Notes: generated by a model from the sequence alone, not told the origin. 30,330 nt of DNA from JBDTNK01 sp039933775 (GCA_039933775.1 JBDTNK010000024.1:1-30330); one strand, 5' to 3'. Shown: positions 1 through 7,435, numbered from the stretch's first letter. A program made the numbers and translations.

Positions 1-152
1 GTGAGCACGTGGACGGTGCCGAGATCGACTACGTCGATTCGCTCATGGGCTCCGGTTTCGCGATCAACAACCCGAACGCGGTCAGCAGCTGCGCCTGCGG
101 CTCCTCGTTCAACACCGATGGCTCCCCCGCCAAGGCGGGCGGCTGCCACTAG
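1..152 (+). CDS. A-type iron-sulfur carrier (ErpA/IscA/HesB family), C-terminal part
   Basis: Only the last 49 residues are present, read from base 3 to the TAG at 150-152; the start lies before the window. The peptide contains the family's C-terminal pattern: VDGAEIDYVDSLMGSGFAI, then NPNA, then the paired cysteines of CACGSSF. These proteins hold [2Fe-2S] or [4Fe-4S] clusters on three conserved cysteines and deliver them to target enzymes; the two C-terminal ones are visible here and the first would be upstream. The short tail after SSF (NTDGSPAKAGGCH) ends in one more Cys-His, which is not part of the core motif. The gene points towards the convergent aldolase gene and is separated from it by a strong hairpin. 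The family call is firm; which paralogue (ErpA, IscA or SufA-like) cannot be told from this fragment. Confidence 0.9.
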   Translation, partial: EHVDGAEIDYVDSLMGSGFAINNPNAVSSCACGSSFNTDGSPAKAGGCH

Positions 153-170
153 TCTTCCCCGCTCAACGCT

Positions 171-204
171 GACGAAGCCCCGGCCGAATCGCCGGGGCTT
201 CGTC
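171..204. terminator. Hairpin between convergent genes
   Basis: A perfect 14-bp inverted repeat (171-184 and 191-204) encloses the 6-base loop CGAATC. It begins 18 bases after the stop of the iron-sulfur carrier gene and lies 34 bases past the stop of the convergent aldolase gene. It could end transcription from both sides. No T-tract follows in either direction, so it is not a textbook intrinsic terminator. Confidence 0.7.
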
Positions 205-237
205 GTGCACGGGACGCGAATCCGTGCGTGGCGCGGT

Positions 238-1689
238 CTATTCCCCGGAGTCGTCGCCCTCGAAGAAGCCCGCGCCGACCCGCGCCGCCTCGCGCTGCGC
301 GCCGCCGAGTGACGCCGGCAGCGGCCGATGCAGCGGGACGCGCCGCACGTGCTGCTCGACCAGCGCGCGTGTGCCGGCGATCTTCAGCTCGTCGAAGAGC
401 TGCCCGAATTTCGCGAGCAGATTGGCGCCGATCTCCTCCGCCGCGTCGGGCGGCAGCGACCAGAGCTGGCGCTTGAACGGCCCGATCGCCTTCTTGCGGG
501 ACTTGTAGAGGAACTGGTCCTCGGTCTGCTCGGGCGTGCGCTCGTCGGCACAGTTGGTCCGCACCCAGTCCATCATCTCGTCGCGCAGCACGTCGGGCAG
601 GCCGCCGGCATCGTAGAGGATGTTCTGGAAGCCGGTCGCCAGGTGAATCTCCGCTGCCTCGTGGACCGGGAACTGGTCGAAGAGCTCGTTGGGCAGGGTC
701 GAGGCCCCATGCTGCACGGCGCCCGCCATGCCGTACTCCTCGCGTGCCACGCGTGACAGGCGCTGAAGCGTCCCGAAGTCGAGCTTGACCTCGGCCACGC
801 CACCATCCGGCAGCGGGACGCCGCCGTGCGAGGTGCCGGTCTGGATGCTGACCTTCGCGAGGCCCGGGACATCGGCGCCGAGCAGCCTGCGGACTTCGTC
901 CAGGTAGGCGCGCAGCTCCTCCTCGGTGCTGTTCTCCTTCCCCACCTCCCCGATCTCGCCGCCGATGCTGATCGTCACGCCATCGGGCTGCAGCTCGCGA
1001 ACGAGCCGGGCCAGCTCGGCGCTGTTCCGTGCGTTCACCGCCTGCTGCTCCGGCACGGTGGGCAGCGAAAGATCCACCAGCGTGCTGCTGTCGATGTCGA
1101 TATTCAGGAAGCCGGCCTCGATCGCCTCGCGCGTCAGCTGGCGCAGGCCCTCCATCTCGCTGCCGGCATCGGCCGCCCACTTCTTGGCGTTGAACTGGAA
1201 GTGGTCGCCCTGCAGGAAGACCGGCGTCGTCCAGCCCTCGCGCATCGCGGCGGCCAGGATGACCGCGGTGTACTCCGCCGGTCGCTGATCGGTGTAGGCC
1301 ATCTCGCTCTTGGCAATCTCGAAGACGAGCGTCGCGGCATCGCGCTCGAGCGCGGCGCGAATGGCCTGCCGCGCGGTCAGGTATGTCGCGGCACGCAGGT
1401 TGATGGCCGGAACGGTGAAGGCGGTGGGGCTCACCTCGCCGCGGCCACGGGCCAGGTACAGCTCGTATATCGAGGCCGAGCCACAGCCGAGTGCCTGGCT
1501 CGCCGCCCAGATGATCCAGCGCGCCGCATCGCGCACGCCGGGCTCGTCGGCGAAGACGGCGTCGTGCACGAGCGCGTCGACATGATCCTCGCGAAATGTG
1601 TCCGGATCGCTGATCTCGAGCTGGGTGCCGTTGATGCGGGCGACCGGCTCGAGGCGGCGGACGAGGGCATCCACCGGTTCGTTGCTCAT
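238..1689 (-). CDS. Class II fructose-bisphosphate aldolase-family protein
   Basis: This 483-residue protein looks like a zinc-dependent class II aldolase, the family that cleaves or forms ketose bisphosphates such as fructose 1,6-bisphosphate. Metal and catalytic positions can be matched: QGDH (D162, H163), SIGGEIGEVGKE around 241-251, GTSHGG (H288) and VQHGAST (H327), followed by HLATGFQN near 349-356, which resembles the phosphate-binding end of the barrel. It is longer than ordinary class II aldolases (about 280-350 residues): roughly 85 residues precede the barrel and about 110 follow it. The ATG at 1689 is preferred over an upstream in-frame start because AAAGGAGA sits about 6 bases before it. 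It lies 29 bases downstream of the electron-transfer operon and may be co-transcribed with it. Exact substrate is unknown; a tagatose-bisphosphate-type or other sugar-phosphate aldolase is possible. Confidence 0.8.
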   Translation of the reverse strand: MSNEPVDALVRRLEPVARINGTQLEISDPDTFREDHVDALVHDAVFADEPGVRDAARWIIWAASQALGCGSASIYELYLARGRGEVSPTAFTVPAINLRAATYLTARQAIRAALERDAATLVFEIAKSEMAYTDQRPAEYTAVILAAAMREGWTTPVFLQGDHFQFNAKKWAADAGSEMEGLRQLTREAIEAGFLNIDIDSSTLVDLSLPTVPEQQAVNARNSAELARLVRELQPDGVTISIGGEIGEVGKENSTEEELRAYLDEVRRLLGADVPGLAKVSIQTGTSHGGVPLPDGGVAEVKLDFGTLQRLSRVAREEYGMAGAVQHGASTLPNELFDQFPVHEAAEIHLATGFQNILYDAGGLPDVLRDEMMDWVRTNCADERTPEQTEDQFLYKSRKKAIGPFKRQLWSLPPDAAEEIGANLLAKFGQLFDELKIAGTRALVEQHVRRVPLHRPLPASLGGAQREAARVGAGFFEGDDSGE

Positions 1690-1718
1690 GGCGTGTCTCC
1701 TTTGTCGGGCATCCAATG

Positions 1719-2069
1719 CTAGCGAAGGACCGATACCAGCGTGAACGCGAGGAGTGGCGCGACGAACAGCCCGAGCCCAGCGACGAGCAGATACCAGTCG
1801 CGCGCGGCGCGCGCATCGGCCACGCGGCGGCGGCGCAGGCTACTCACCCAGGCCAGCACGGCGCTCAGGCCCGTGACGTACAGCAGCGCGGCGAGCCCCA
1901 CGACACCGATGGCGAAGGGACGCACCCGCACGCAGTCGCCGAAGGCGATGGGACCGCCGGGCGGACACGGCGCGGCCAGCTCCGCTGCGATGAGGATCCC
2001 GGCGGCAACCAGGACCAGCGCCGACCAGGCCAGGTGCGCAGCGAGTGCCGACCGGGGAGGCGTCGTCAG
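1719..2069 (-). CDS. Small three-helix membrane protein of unknown function, apparent CTG start
   Basis: A 116-residue protein with three hydrophobic segments: AHLAWSALVLVAAGILIAAE, FAIGVVGLAALLYVTGLSAV and WYLLVAGLGLFVAPLLAFTL. A charged RRRR stretch lies between helices two and three. I do not recognise a family. It is the last gene of the Rieske/cytochrome b operon. No ATG, GTG or TTG is available in frame near the beginning; the likely start is CTG at 2069-2067, sharing bases with the TGA of the preceding gene (CTGA), so reinitiation by terminating ribosomes is plausible. The reading frame is supported by the clear hydrophobic periodicity and its position; the exact start is not. It may be a small accessory subunit of the respiratory complex, which is inference from location alone. 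Confidence 0.6.
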   Translation of the reverse strand: MTTPPRSALAAHLAWSALVLVAAGILIAAELAAPCPPGGPIAFGDCVRVRPFAIGVVGLAALLYVTGLSAVLAWVSSLRRRRVADARAARDWYLLVAGLGLFVAPLLAFTLVSVLR

Positions 2070-2647
2070 GTGGCGGCGTAGCCGGCCGACGCGCGCTCCG
2101 CAGCCTGCGCGTCCTGGCGCGTGATGCGCCGGAACTCGAAGAACAGGTACACGAGCGCGGCGGCGCCGATGCCCGCCACCAGCGTGCCGAAGGCGACCGC
2201 GGCCAGCGTGATGACCGGCGTGGGGATGAAGGTGCCGCCCGCCAGGTTGAAGGCAAGCAGCGGCACGAGCAGCAGCAGGACGAAGAGCAGGTTGAGGAAG
2301 AGCATCACCCGCAGCAGCGTCCAGCCCGGGCCGCGGCGGCCGCGCGACGCCTGGGTCAGCATGGCGACCACGATGAGCAGGGCGAAGTTGCCGCCGCCGA
2401 CCATCGCCGCGAAGAGGAAGCCGACGTCGTCGCTGAAGCGGAAGACGTACTGCGTGGCGGCGTAGTACACGTAGTTCGGTACATAGGTCACCAGGAAGTA
2501 GACGAACAGGAAGAGCGGCACGCCCTTCAGCAGGGCCACGACCCACGTCTCGCGGCCGAAGAGCAGCCAGCTCATGAACGCATCGATCAGCCCGATGCCC
2601 TGGCCGAACCGGCCCGGGCGGCGAGAGGTCAGGTATCCGGTCGTCAT
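2066..2647 (-). CDS. Four-helix membrane protein of unknown function in the Rieske/cytochrome b operon
   Basis: A 193-residue protein with four predicted transmembrane helices at roughly 42-63, 76-98, 112-135 and 145-170, an N-terminal cytosolic-looking stretch rich in Arg, and a hydrophilic Ala/Arg-rich tail. Notable features are FGRETW (30-35) and several aromatic residues (YVPNYVYYAATQY) at the end of helix one. There are no heme-binding CXXCH motifs or evident histidine pairs in the helices, so a redox cofactor is not obvious. The ATG at 2647 lies 6 bases after the cytochrome c stop codon, with TAAGGA overlapping that stop as ribosome binding site. The gene belongs to the operon running from 7435 to 1719 and is probably an accessory or assembly subunit. 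No known family could be assigned. Confidence 0.75.
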   Translation of the reverse strand: MTTGYLTSRRPGRFGQGIGLIDAFMSWLLFGRETWVVALLKGVPLFLFVYFLVTYVPNYVYYAATQYVFRFSDDVGFLFAAMVGGGNFALLIVVAMLTQASRGRRGPGWTLLRVMLFLNLLFVLLLLVPLLAFNLAGGTFIPTPVITLAAVAFGTLVAGIGAAALVYLFFEFRRITRQDAQAAERASAGYAAT

Positions 2648-2653
2648 CGGTCC

Positions 2654-3454
2654 TTACTCCACCTGCGCCAGCAGGAAGGTGATGAGCGCCTGGAGCCGAT
2701 CCGCGCTGAGCGCCGACTCGGGGAAGGGCGGCATGCCGGTCGCGGTCCCATCGTTGTAATTCGTGGACGAGTCGCGGATCCAGGCCTCAAGGAAGGCGCG
2801 CGGGTCGGCGGCGTAGTCAGCCTCCGCCTTCGCCTCCTGCGAGATCGGGTTCGGCAGCTCGCCCGACAACGAGGCACCGATGTTCGTCAGCGTGGGTCCC
2901 ACACCGCCCTCCAGCTCCGCGCCGTGGCAGCCCTGGCAGCCCGCCTCCGCGTACACCGTGGCGCCCGCCTCCTCGGTGTCTTCGACCGGCGGCTGCGACT
3001 GGGCGGCGGTCTCGCTCGCCCAGCCCTCGACCATGTGCGCCAGCGCCGTGACCTGCTGCTCGTTGAGCGGGCCGCCGACCTCGTAGCTCCACTTGGGCAT
3101 CTGCGAGTCGACGTTGCCCGACACGACGACGCCACCGTAGCGAATCACGAGGCCGACGTAGTCGGGGTTGACCTTGAGCTTGCCGGCGATCGAGGCCGAA
3201 TGCAGGTTCGGACCGATGGGCGTGTTGTTCGCCCCATCGCCACCGGTGCCGTCCGGCCCGTGGCACTGCGCACAGTTCGCGGTGAACGGCACCTCGGCGG
3301 TCGCCGGCCCGAAGAGCTCCAGGGCGTACTCCGCCTCGGTCGTGCCCTGGTCGGCCAGCTCGCCGCCGAGGCGACCGACGTCGGTCAGCCAGTAGAACAT
3401 CGTGAACAGGGCGAGCGCCGCGGTGACGATGACGCCGAGGGTCTTCAGACGCAT
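2654..3454 (-). CDS. Membrane-anchored diheme cytochrome c
   Basis: A 266-residue protein with an N-terminal hydrophobic segment (about 6-23) that looks like an uncleaved anchor or signal sequence, followed by two class I cytochrome c domains. Heme sites are CAQCH (61-65) and CQGCH (173-177). Candidate methionine sixth ligands are in SQMPKW (M119) and TGMPPFP (M241). A Pro/Glu-rich linker separates the domains near 150-165. It would lie on the outer face of the membrane and take electrons from the Rieske protein, passing them to an oxidase or soluble carrier. It starts 4 bases after the Rieske stop. Diheme c subunits serve as the electron exit of menaquinol-oxidising Rieske/cytochrome b complexes in Actinobacteria (QcrC), so an analogous role is likely. 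No oxidase genes are in the window. Confidence 0.9.
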   Translation of the reverse strand: MRLKTLGVIVTAALALFTMFYWLTDVGRLGGELADQGTTEAEYALELFGPATAEVPFTANCAQCHGPDGTGGDGANNTPIGPNLHSASIAGKLKVNPDYVGLVIRYGGVVVSGNVDSQMPKWSYEVGGPLNEQQVTALAHMVEGWASETAAQSQPPVEDTEEAGATVYAEAGCQGCHGAELEGGVGPTLTNIGASLSGELPNPISQEAKAEADYAADPRAFLEAWIRDSSTNYNDGTATGMPPFPESALSADRLQALITFLLAQVE

Positions 3455-3458
3455 CTGC

Positions 3459-4103
3459 TCATCCGATGCAGTGCGGCGTGTCGGTGGGTCCGCGCGTATC
3501 GAAGGTGACGGTGCCGACCGGCGTGCCGTCGATCTTCTCGCCGGTGTTGACGACGTACGCGCCGCTCTCGACGGTCAGCGGGAAGCGATCCATGCCGCGC
3601 GGGGCGGGTCCGTCGCGCTTCTCGCCAAGGACGGTGTACTTGCTGCCGTGGCAGAGGCACTCGAACCAGTGGCTGGCATCGCACAGCTGCGGAATCTGGC
3701 AGCCCAGGTGTGGACACTTGCGCCAGAAGGCGAGCACCGAGCGGTCCGCCAGGGCGAGCTCCTCGCTCACGTCGGCACCGGGGTCCGCGACCTCCTGGTT
3801 CGTCCCGTCGACCAGGTTCTTGGCCGCGGGCACGTTGACGATGAACAGGTTCGCCGCCTGGTAGATGTACGGGATGCCGGTCCTCCAGGTCGGATCGGTG
3901 GCGTTGATCTCCTCCGCGGTGCCGATCGAGATCGCCGCGCCGAGGCCCTCGCGCAGGTTCGGCCACAAGAAGGCGAGCGTCCCGCCCAGGAACTCGAGCG
4001 AGAGGATGCCGACGCCCACGCCGAGCATGCGGCGCATGAATCCGCGTCGGGACATCTCGCCGGCGCGCGGCCCGGGGACCACGCCATACGGTTGCTGGCT
4101 CAT
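3459..4103 (-). CDS. Rieske [2Fe-2S] protein of a cytochrome bc/b6f-type complex
   Basis: A 214-residue Rieske protein. Cluster ligands are C130 and H132 in CPHLGC and C149 and H152 in CLCHGS; C135 and C151 would form the stabilising disulfide. The N-terminus has a twin-arginine-like signal, SRRGFM at 18-23, followed by a hydrophobic helix (about 27-47) that would anchor it, with the cluster domain outside the membrane. In the Q cycle this protein takes the first electron from quinol at the Qo site and hands it to cytochrome c. The ATG at 4103 shares bases with the TGA of the subunit IV gene (ATGA), showing translational coupling. Sequence after the second box continues for about 60 residues with PRGMDRFPLTV, the usual C-terminal strand region. 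A C-terminal PHCIG is unusual but unexplained. Confidence 0.95.
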   Translation of the reverse strand: MSQQPYGVVPGPRAGEMSRRGFMRRMLGVGVGILSLEFLGGTLAFLWPNLREGLGAAISIGTAEEINATDPTWRTGIPYIYQAANLFIVNVPAAKNLVDGTNQEVADPGADVSEELALADRSVLAFWRKCPHLGCQIPQLCDASHWFECLCHGSKYTVLGEKRDGPAPRGMDRFPLTVESGAYVVNTGEKIDGTPVGTVTFDTRGPTDTPHCIG

Positions 4104-4720
4104 AGCGTGAAGAAGATCCCATTCCACGGCCAGACCCAGTTCCAACCGGGTCCGCGGAAGAACATTCCGATGAGCGTGACGAGCGCGCCGCCCACCATCA
4201 GGCACATGAAGAAGACCCACATCAGCTTGCGGTCGCGGGCCGCCTTGAACGGCCCGCGGTCGATGAACGGCACGATGGCCAGGCCCACCAGGTAGAGGGT
4301 CGGCACGAGGACGCCGGCGACCGTCGCATTGAAGTAGCTGAGGATCTCCTGCAGGCCAAGGAAGTACCACGGCGCCTTCGCGACGTGTGGCGTGGCCGCG
4401 GGGTTGGCCATCTCCTCGAGCGGCGCCTTGATGTAGAACGAGGCGACGACCAGAAGGGCGGTCATCAGCGCTGCTGCCAGGAACTCGGCGCGCAGGAGGT
4501 GTGGCCAGACCAGGACGGTCTCATCGGGCCGCTTGTCGACGCGAACCATGGACTCCTGTTTGACGTAGGCCAGCAGGCGAAAGCGCTCCGTGCCGGCGAC
4601 GCCGGGTGGTCCGGGCAGCTTGGGGCCAGGCAGCGTCGTCTCGCGCGGATTGACCGGAACGGGCGCCTGGGTCGGCGCGTTCTTGTCCGCGGTGGCGTTC
4701 GGACGCTTCTCGATCGTCAT
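4100..4720 (-). CDS. Cytochrome b C-terminal domain protein (subunit IV-like)
   Basis: A 206-residue protein corresponding to the C-terminal half of cytochrome b, encoded separately as in b6f-type complexes. It has an unusually long Pro-rich N-terminal stretch (about 1-75), then helices near 80-97, 133-152 and 166-187. The Qo-site signature, normally PEWY or PDWY, reads APWYF here (116-120), followed by LGLQEILSYFN. The second position is therefore Pro rather than the usual acidic residue. The protein partners the b6-like subunit encoded 10 bases upstream; together they form the quinol-oxidising core. The ATG at 4720 was chosen over an upstream in-frame ATG because it clears the preceding gene and gives the normal spacing. 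The family call is strong from the signature and operon position. Confidence 0.9.
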   Translation of the reverse strand: MTIEKRPNATADKNAPTQAPVPVNPRETTLPGPKLPGPPGVAGTERFRLLAYVKQESMVRVDKRPDETVLVWPHLLRAEFLAAALMTALLVVASFYIKAPLEEMANPAATPHVAKAPWYFLGLQEILSYFNATVAGVLVPTLYLVGLAIVPFIDRGPFKAARDRKLMWVFFMCLMVGGALVTLIGMFFRGPGWNWVWPWNGIFFTL

Positions 4721-4730
4721 CGGTCCATTC

Positions 4731-5468
4731 TCATACCGGCCCGCTGATCCCGCCATCCTTCCGGATCCTCCAGAAGTGGACGATCATGAAGATGGCGGCC
4801 AGCAGCGGCAGCGCGATGACGTGGAGCACGTAGAAGCGCAGCAGCGTGTTCTGCCCGACCTCGATCCCGCCGAGCAGGAAGAAGCTCGACTCCGAGCCGA
4901 GGAGCGGCGCGTACTGCGCCATCTGCGTTCCGACGGTGATGGCCCAGAAGGCGATCTGGTCCCACGGCAGCAGGTAGCCGGTGAAGCTGAGGCCAAGGGT
5001 CAGGAAGAGCAGCACCACCCCGACGACCCAGTTGAACTCGCGCGGCGGCTTGTAGGCGCCGTGGTAGAAGACGCGGATCATGTGCAGGAAGACGGTCAGC
5101 ACCATGAGGTGCGCGCCCCAGCGGTGCATGTTGCGCACGAGGTCACCGAAGGCAACCGACGAGCTCATGGCCAGGATGTCCTGGTAGGCGCGCGACACCG
5201 ACGGCACGTAGAAGAACATCAGGTACAGGCCGGTGACGGTCAGCACCAGGAAGAGGAAGAAGCTCAGCCCGCCCAGGCAGAAGGTGTAGGTGTAGCGCAC
5301 CGCGTGGCGCTTCACGCGCACCGGGTGGAGGTGCAGGAAGACGTTGTTCATGACGGCCAGCGCTCGAGTGCGGCTGGTGGTCGGGTAGGGCTGGCGGAAG
5401 AGCGAGCGCCAGATCGCGGTCTCCTTGAGGCCGCGCATCAGGTCGCCTGGACCGGGCAGGAAGCTCAT
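4731..5468 (-). CDS. Cytochrome b6-like subunit (N-terminal half of cytochrome b)
   Basis: A 245-residue integral membrane protein closely resembling cytochrome b6. The four b-heme ligands are visible: H115 and H129 (in MHRWGAH and FLHMIRVF, 14 apart) and H216 and H231 (in VLHVIALP and VHFWRIRK, 15 apart), the second spacing being the b6/b6f type. The sequence ends in RKDGGISGPV, as b6 proteins do. A cysteine, C64 in TFCLGGLSFF, aligns with b6 Cys35, which carries the additional covalent heme c(i/n). Other landmarks are GYLLPWDQIAFWA (164-176). It is coupled by an ATGA overlap to the upstream flavoprotein gene and followed by subunit IV, Rieske and cytochrome c genes. The likely substrate is menaquinol, by analogy with non-photosynthetic relatives; that is inference. 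Confidence 0.95.
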   Translation of the reverse strand: MSFLPGPGDLMRGLKETAIWRSLFRQPYPTTSRTRALAVMNNVFLHLHPVRVKRHAVRYTYTFCLGGLSFFLFLVLTVTGLYLMFFYVPSVSRAYQDILAMSSSVAFGDLVRNMHRWGAHLMVLTVFLHMIRVFYHGAYKPPREFNWVVGVVLLFLTLGLSFTGYLLPWDQIAFWAITVGTQMAQYAPLLGSESSFFLLGGIEVGQNTLLRFYVLHVIALPLLAAIFMIVHFWRIRKDGGISGPV

Positions 5469-7435
5469 CGATCCACCAACGGCCCGGCCTGCTGGCCGAT
5501 CTGACCCAGCACGTTGTCCTTGTAGCTCTCCAACAGAACCTTCCCGTCAGGCGTGAACCGCTCGAGCTCGAGGCGATCCATGGTGATGCAGTTGGCCGGG
5601 CATCGCTCGACGCACAGATTGCAGCGGATGCACCGCTCCTCGTCGATGACCATCGCGATGCCGCGTGGCCACGACTGGAAGAGATCGATTTCCGGGTCGT
5701 CTCCCCCCACCTGCGCCTTGTCGATCATGTAGATCACGCCCTCGGGGCAGACGTCGGCGCAGAGTCCGCACAGGATACAGCGTGGGCCGTCGATGTTGAT
5801 GTTGTGGTTGCACTGCAGGCAGCGCGTGCCCTCGGTGATCGCGCCGCGCGTGTCGTAGCCGACCTCGACCAGCGAGGTGAAGTCGCGGCGCAGCTCGGGC
5901 GGCGCCATGGGGATTTCCTGGCGCGGGGTGGCCTCGTAGAAGCGCGGCATATCGTGATCGAGCGACTGGGTGATCGTGGCGCGGTTGATGACCGGCAGCT
6001 CGGTCAGCTCCTCGCCGCGCACGCCTGCCAGCCAGCGGTCGACGGCGCGCGCGCAGCGCCGGCCGAGGCCCGCCGACTCGATGATCGTGGCGGGGCCGGT
6101 GATGAAGTCGCCGACCGCGAAGATGCCCGCGATGTTGGTGCCGAAGGTATTTACGTTGACGGTCACCTTGCCCCGGTTGAACTCGAACTTCAGCTGGTTC
6201 ATCGGTCGCCCGGCGGCATCCTTGGGGGTACTGCCGTTCATGGGCTGCGAGCGCCAGCTCGAGAGCGATCCACCCTCGACCACGGCGCGCGCGTCGGTCA
6301 CCCCGACATGCCGATTGAGCACGGCGCCGAACTCGCCCAGCACGTTGTTGTCTGCCGCCTGGCTGGTGCACGGGATGACCATGTCGCACGGGACCACGAA
6401 CTCGCTGCCGGGGATGTTCTCCGGCGCGCGGCGCCCGGTGGCGTCGGGCGGGCCGAGGCGCGTGCGCACGAACTTCATGCCCGTCACGTGGCCGTCCTCG
6501 CCGATGACCTCGACCGGCTGGCTGAAATACTCGAAGCGCACGCCCTCGAAGCGCGTCTCGTGCTGCTCCTCCTCGTCGACGACCATTTCGTCGGGGCCGC
6601 GGCGGTAGACGATGGTGGAGGTCCGGGCGCCCAGGCGCAGCGCGGTGCGCGACGAGTCCATGGCGGTGTAGCCGCCGCCGATGACGACCACGTCCTTGCC
6701 GACCCACTGCTCCTGGCCCAGGTTCGCGCGCTTCAGGAAGTCGACGCCGTAGATGACGCCCTCGAGCTCCTCGCCGGGAACATTCATGGCGACCGGGTAC
6801 ATGCATCCGGTGGCGACGATGACCGAGTCGTGGCGCTCCATCAGCTGGTCGAGCGTGATGTCGCGGCCGATCTCGACGTTGTAGTGGAACTCGACGCCGT
6901 GCTTGGCGACCCAGTTCACGTCGAGCTCGATGACGTCGCGCGGCAGCCGGAATGCCGGCACGCCGATGAGCGTGGTGCCGCCGCCGGACGGCAGCGCCTC
7001 GTAGACGTGCACCTCGTGGCCCCAGCTGGCCAGCTCCTTGGCCGCCGAGAGGCCCGCAGGGCCGGCACCGACGATCGCCACGGACCGGTCGGTCGGGGGC
7101 GAGACGATGATGTTGTCCGGCATGTTGTTGCCGTAGTGCCAGTCGACCAGGAAGCGCTTCATGGCCCGAATCGCGAGCGGCTTGTCGATATCGCCGCGAC
7201 GGCAGGCTTTCTCGCACGGGGCGGAGCACACGTAGCCGCAGATCGCCGCCACCGGGTTCGGGTCGCGGGCGAGGATGTACCCCTCCTCGAAGCGCCCCTC
7301 GGCGGCCAGCATCAGGTAGCCCCGGCAGTTCGTGTTGACCGGGCAGCCTTCCTGGCATTCGATGTTGCACTGAAGCCAGTCGACGCCGACCTCGGCGGTC
7401 TGGAACCTCAGGGGGATCGCGGTATCAGAGATCAC
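5465..7435 (-). CDS. GltD-like FAD/NAD(P) oxidoreductase with N- and C-terminal iron-sulfur domains
   Basis: A 656-residue flavo-iron-sulfur protein and first gene of the Rieske/cytochrome b operon. Domains in order: an N-terminal helical Fe-S domain like that of glutamate synthase small subunit (C23, C27, C31, C37 and C66, C70, C74, C78); an FAD Rossmann motif VAIVGAGPAGLSAA (119-132); a second dinucleotide motif VVVIGGGYTAMDSS (249-262) for NAD(P)H; a GDF near 442 typical of the FAD end; and a C-terminal two-cluster ferredoxin domain (C553, C556, C559, C563-P and C602, C605, C608, C612-P). An extra CLQC (539-542) precedes it. There is no transmembrane segment, so it would act on the cytosolic side. 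The GTG start at 7435 is the only one before the first conserved cysteines. ATGA overlap with the cytochrome b gene suggests it is a subunit or partner of that complex rather than a biosynthetic glutamate synthase; no large GltB subunit is present. Confidence 0.85.
   Translation of the reverse strand: MISDTAIPLRFQTAEVGVDWLQCNIECQEGCPVNTNCRGYLMLAAEGRFEEGYILARDPNPVAAICGYVCSAPCEKACRRGDIDKPLAIRAMKRFLVDWHYGNNMPDNIIVSPPTDRSVAIVGAGPAGLSAAKELASWGHEVHVYEALPSGGGTTLIGVPAFRLPRDVIELDVNWVAKHGVEFHYNVEIGRDITLDQLMERHDSVIVATGCMYPVAMNVPGEELEGVIYGVDFLKRANLGQEQWVGKDVVVIGGGYTAMDSSRTALRLGARTSTIVYRRGPDEMVVDEEEQHETRFEGVRFEYFSQPVEVIGEDGHVTGMKFVRTRLGPPDATGRRAPENIPGSEFVVPCDMVIPCTSQAADNNVLGEFGAVLNRHVGVTDARAVVEGGSLSSWRSQPMNGSTPKDAAGRPMNQLKFEFNRGKVTVNVNTFGTNIAGIFAVGDFITGPATIIESAGLGRRCARAVDRWLAGVRGEELTELPVINRATITQSLDHDMPRFYEATPRQEIPMAPPELRRDFTSLVEVGYDTRGAITEGTRCLQCNHNINIDGPRCILCGLCADVCPEGVIYMIDKAQVGGDDPEIDLFQSWPRGIAMVIDEERCIRCNLCVERCPANCITMDRLELERFTPDGKVLLESYKDNVLGQIGQQAGPLVDR

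Noticed and set aside
2045..3508. Long plus-strand open frame (487 codons) opposite the cytochrome c and membrane-protein genes
   Set aside because: Its translation is Arg/Gly/Glu-rich without domains, and the minus strand has clear heme-binding and membrane proteins here. High G+C content makes such opposite-strand frames common.
5465..7435. Ordinary glutamate synthase small subunit (GltD)
   Set aside because: It carries an extra C-terminal two-cluster ferredoxin domain and sits in a cytochrome b operon with no GltB gene in the window.
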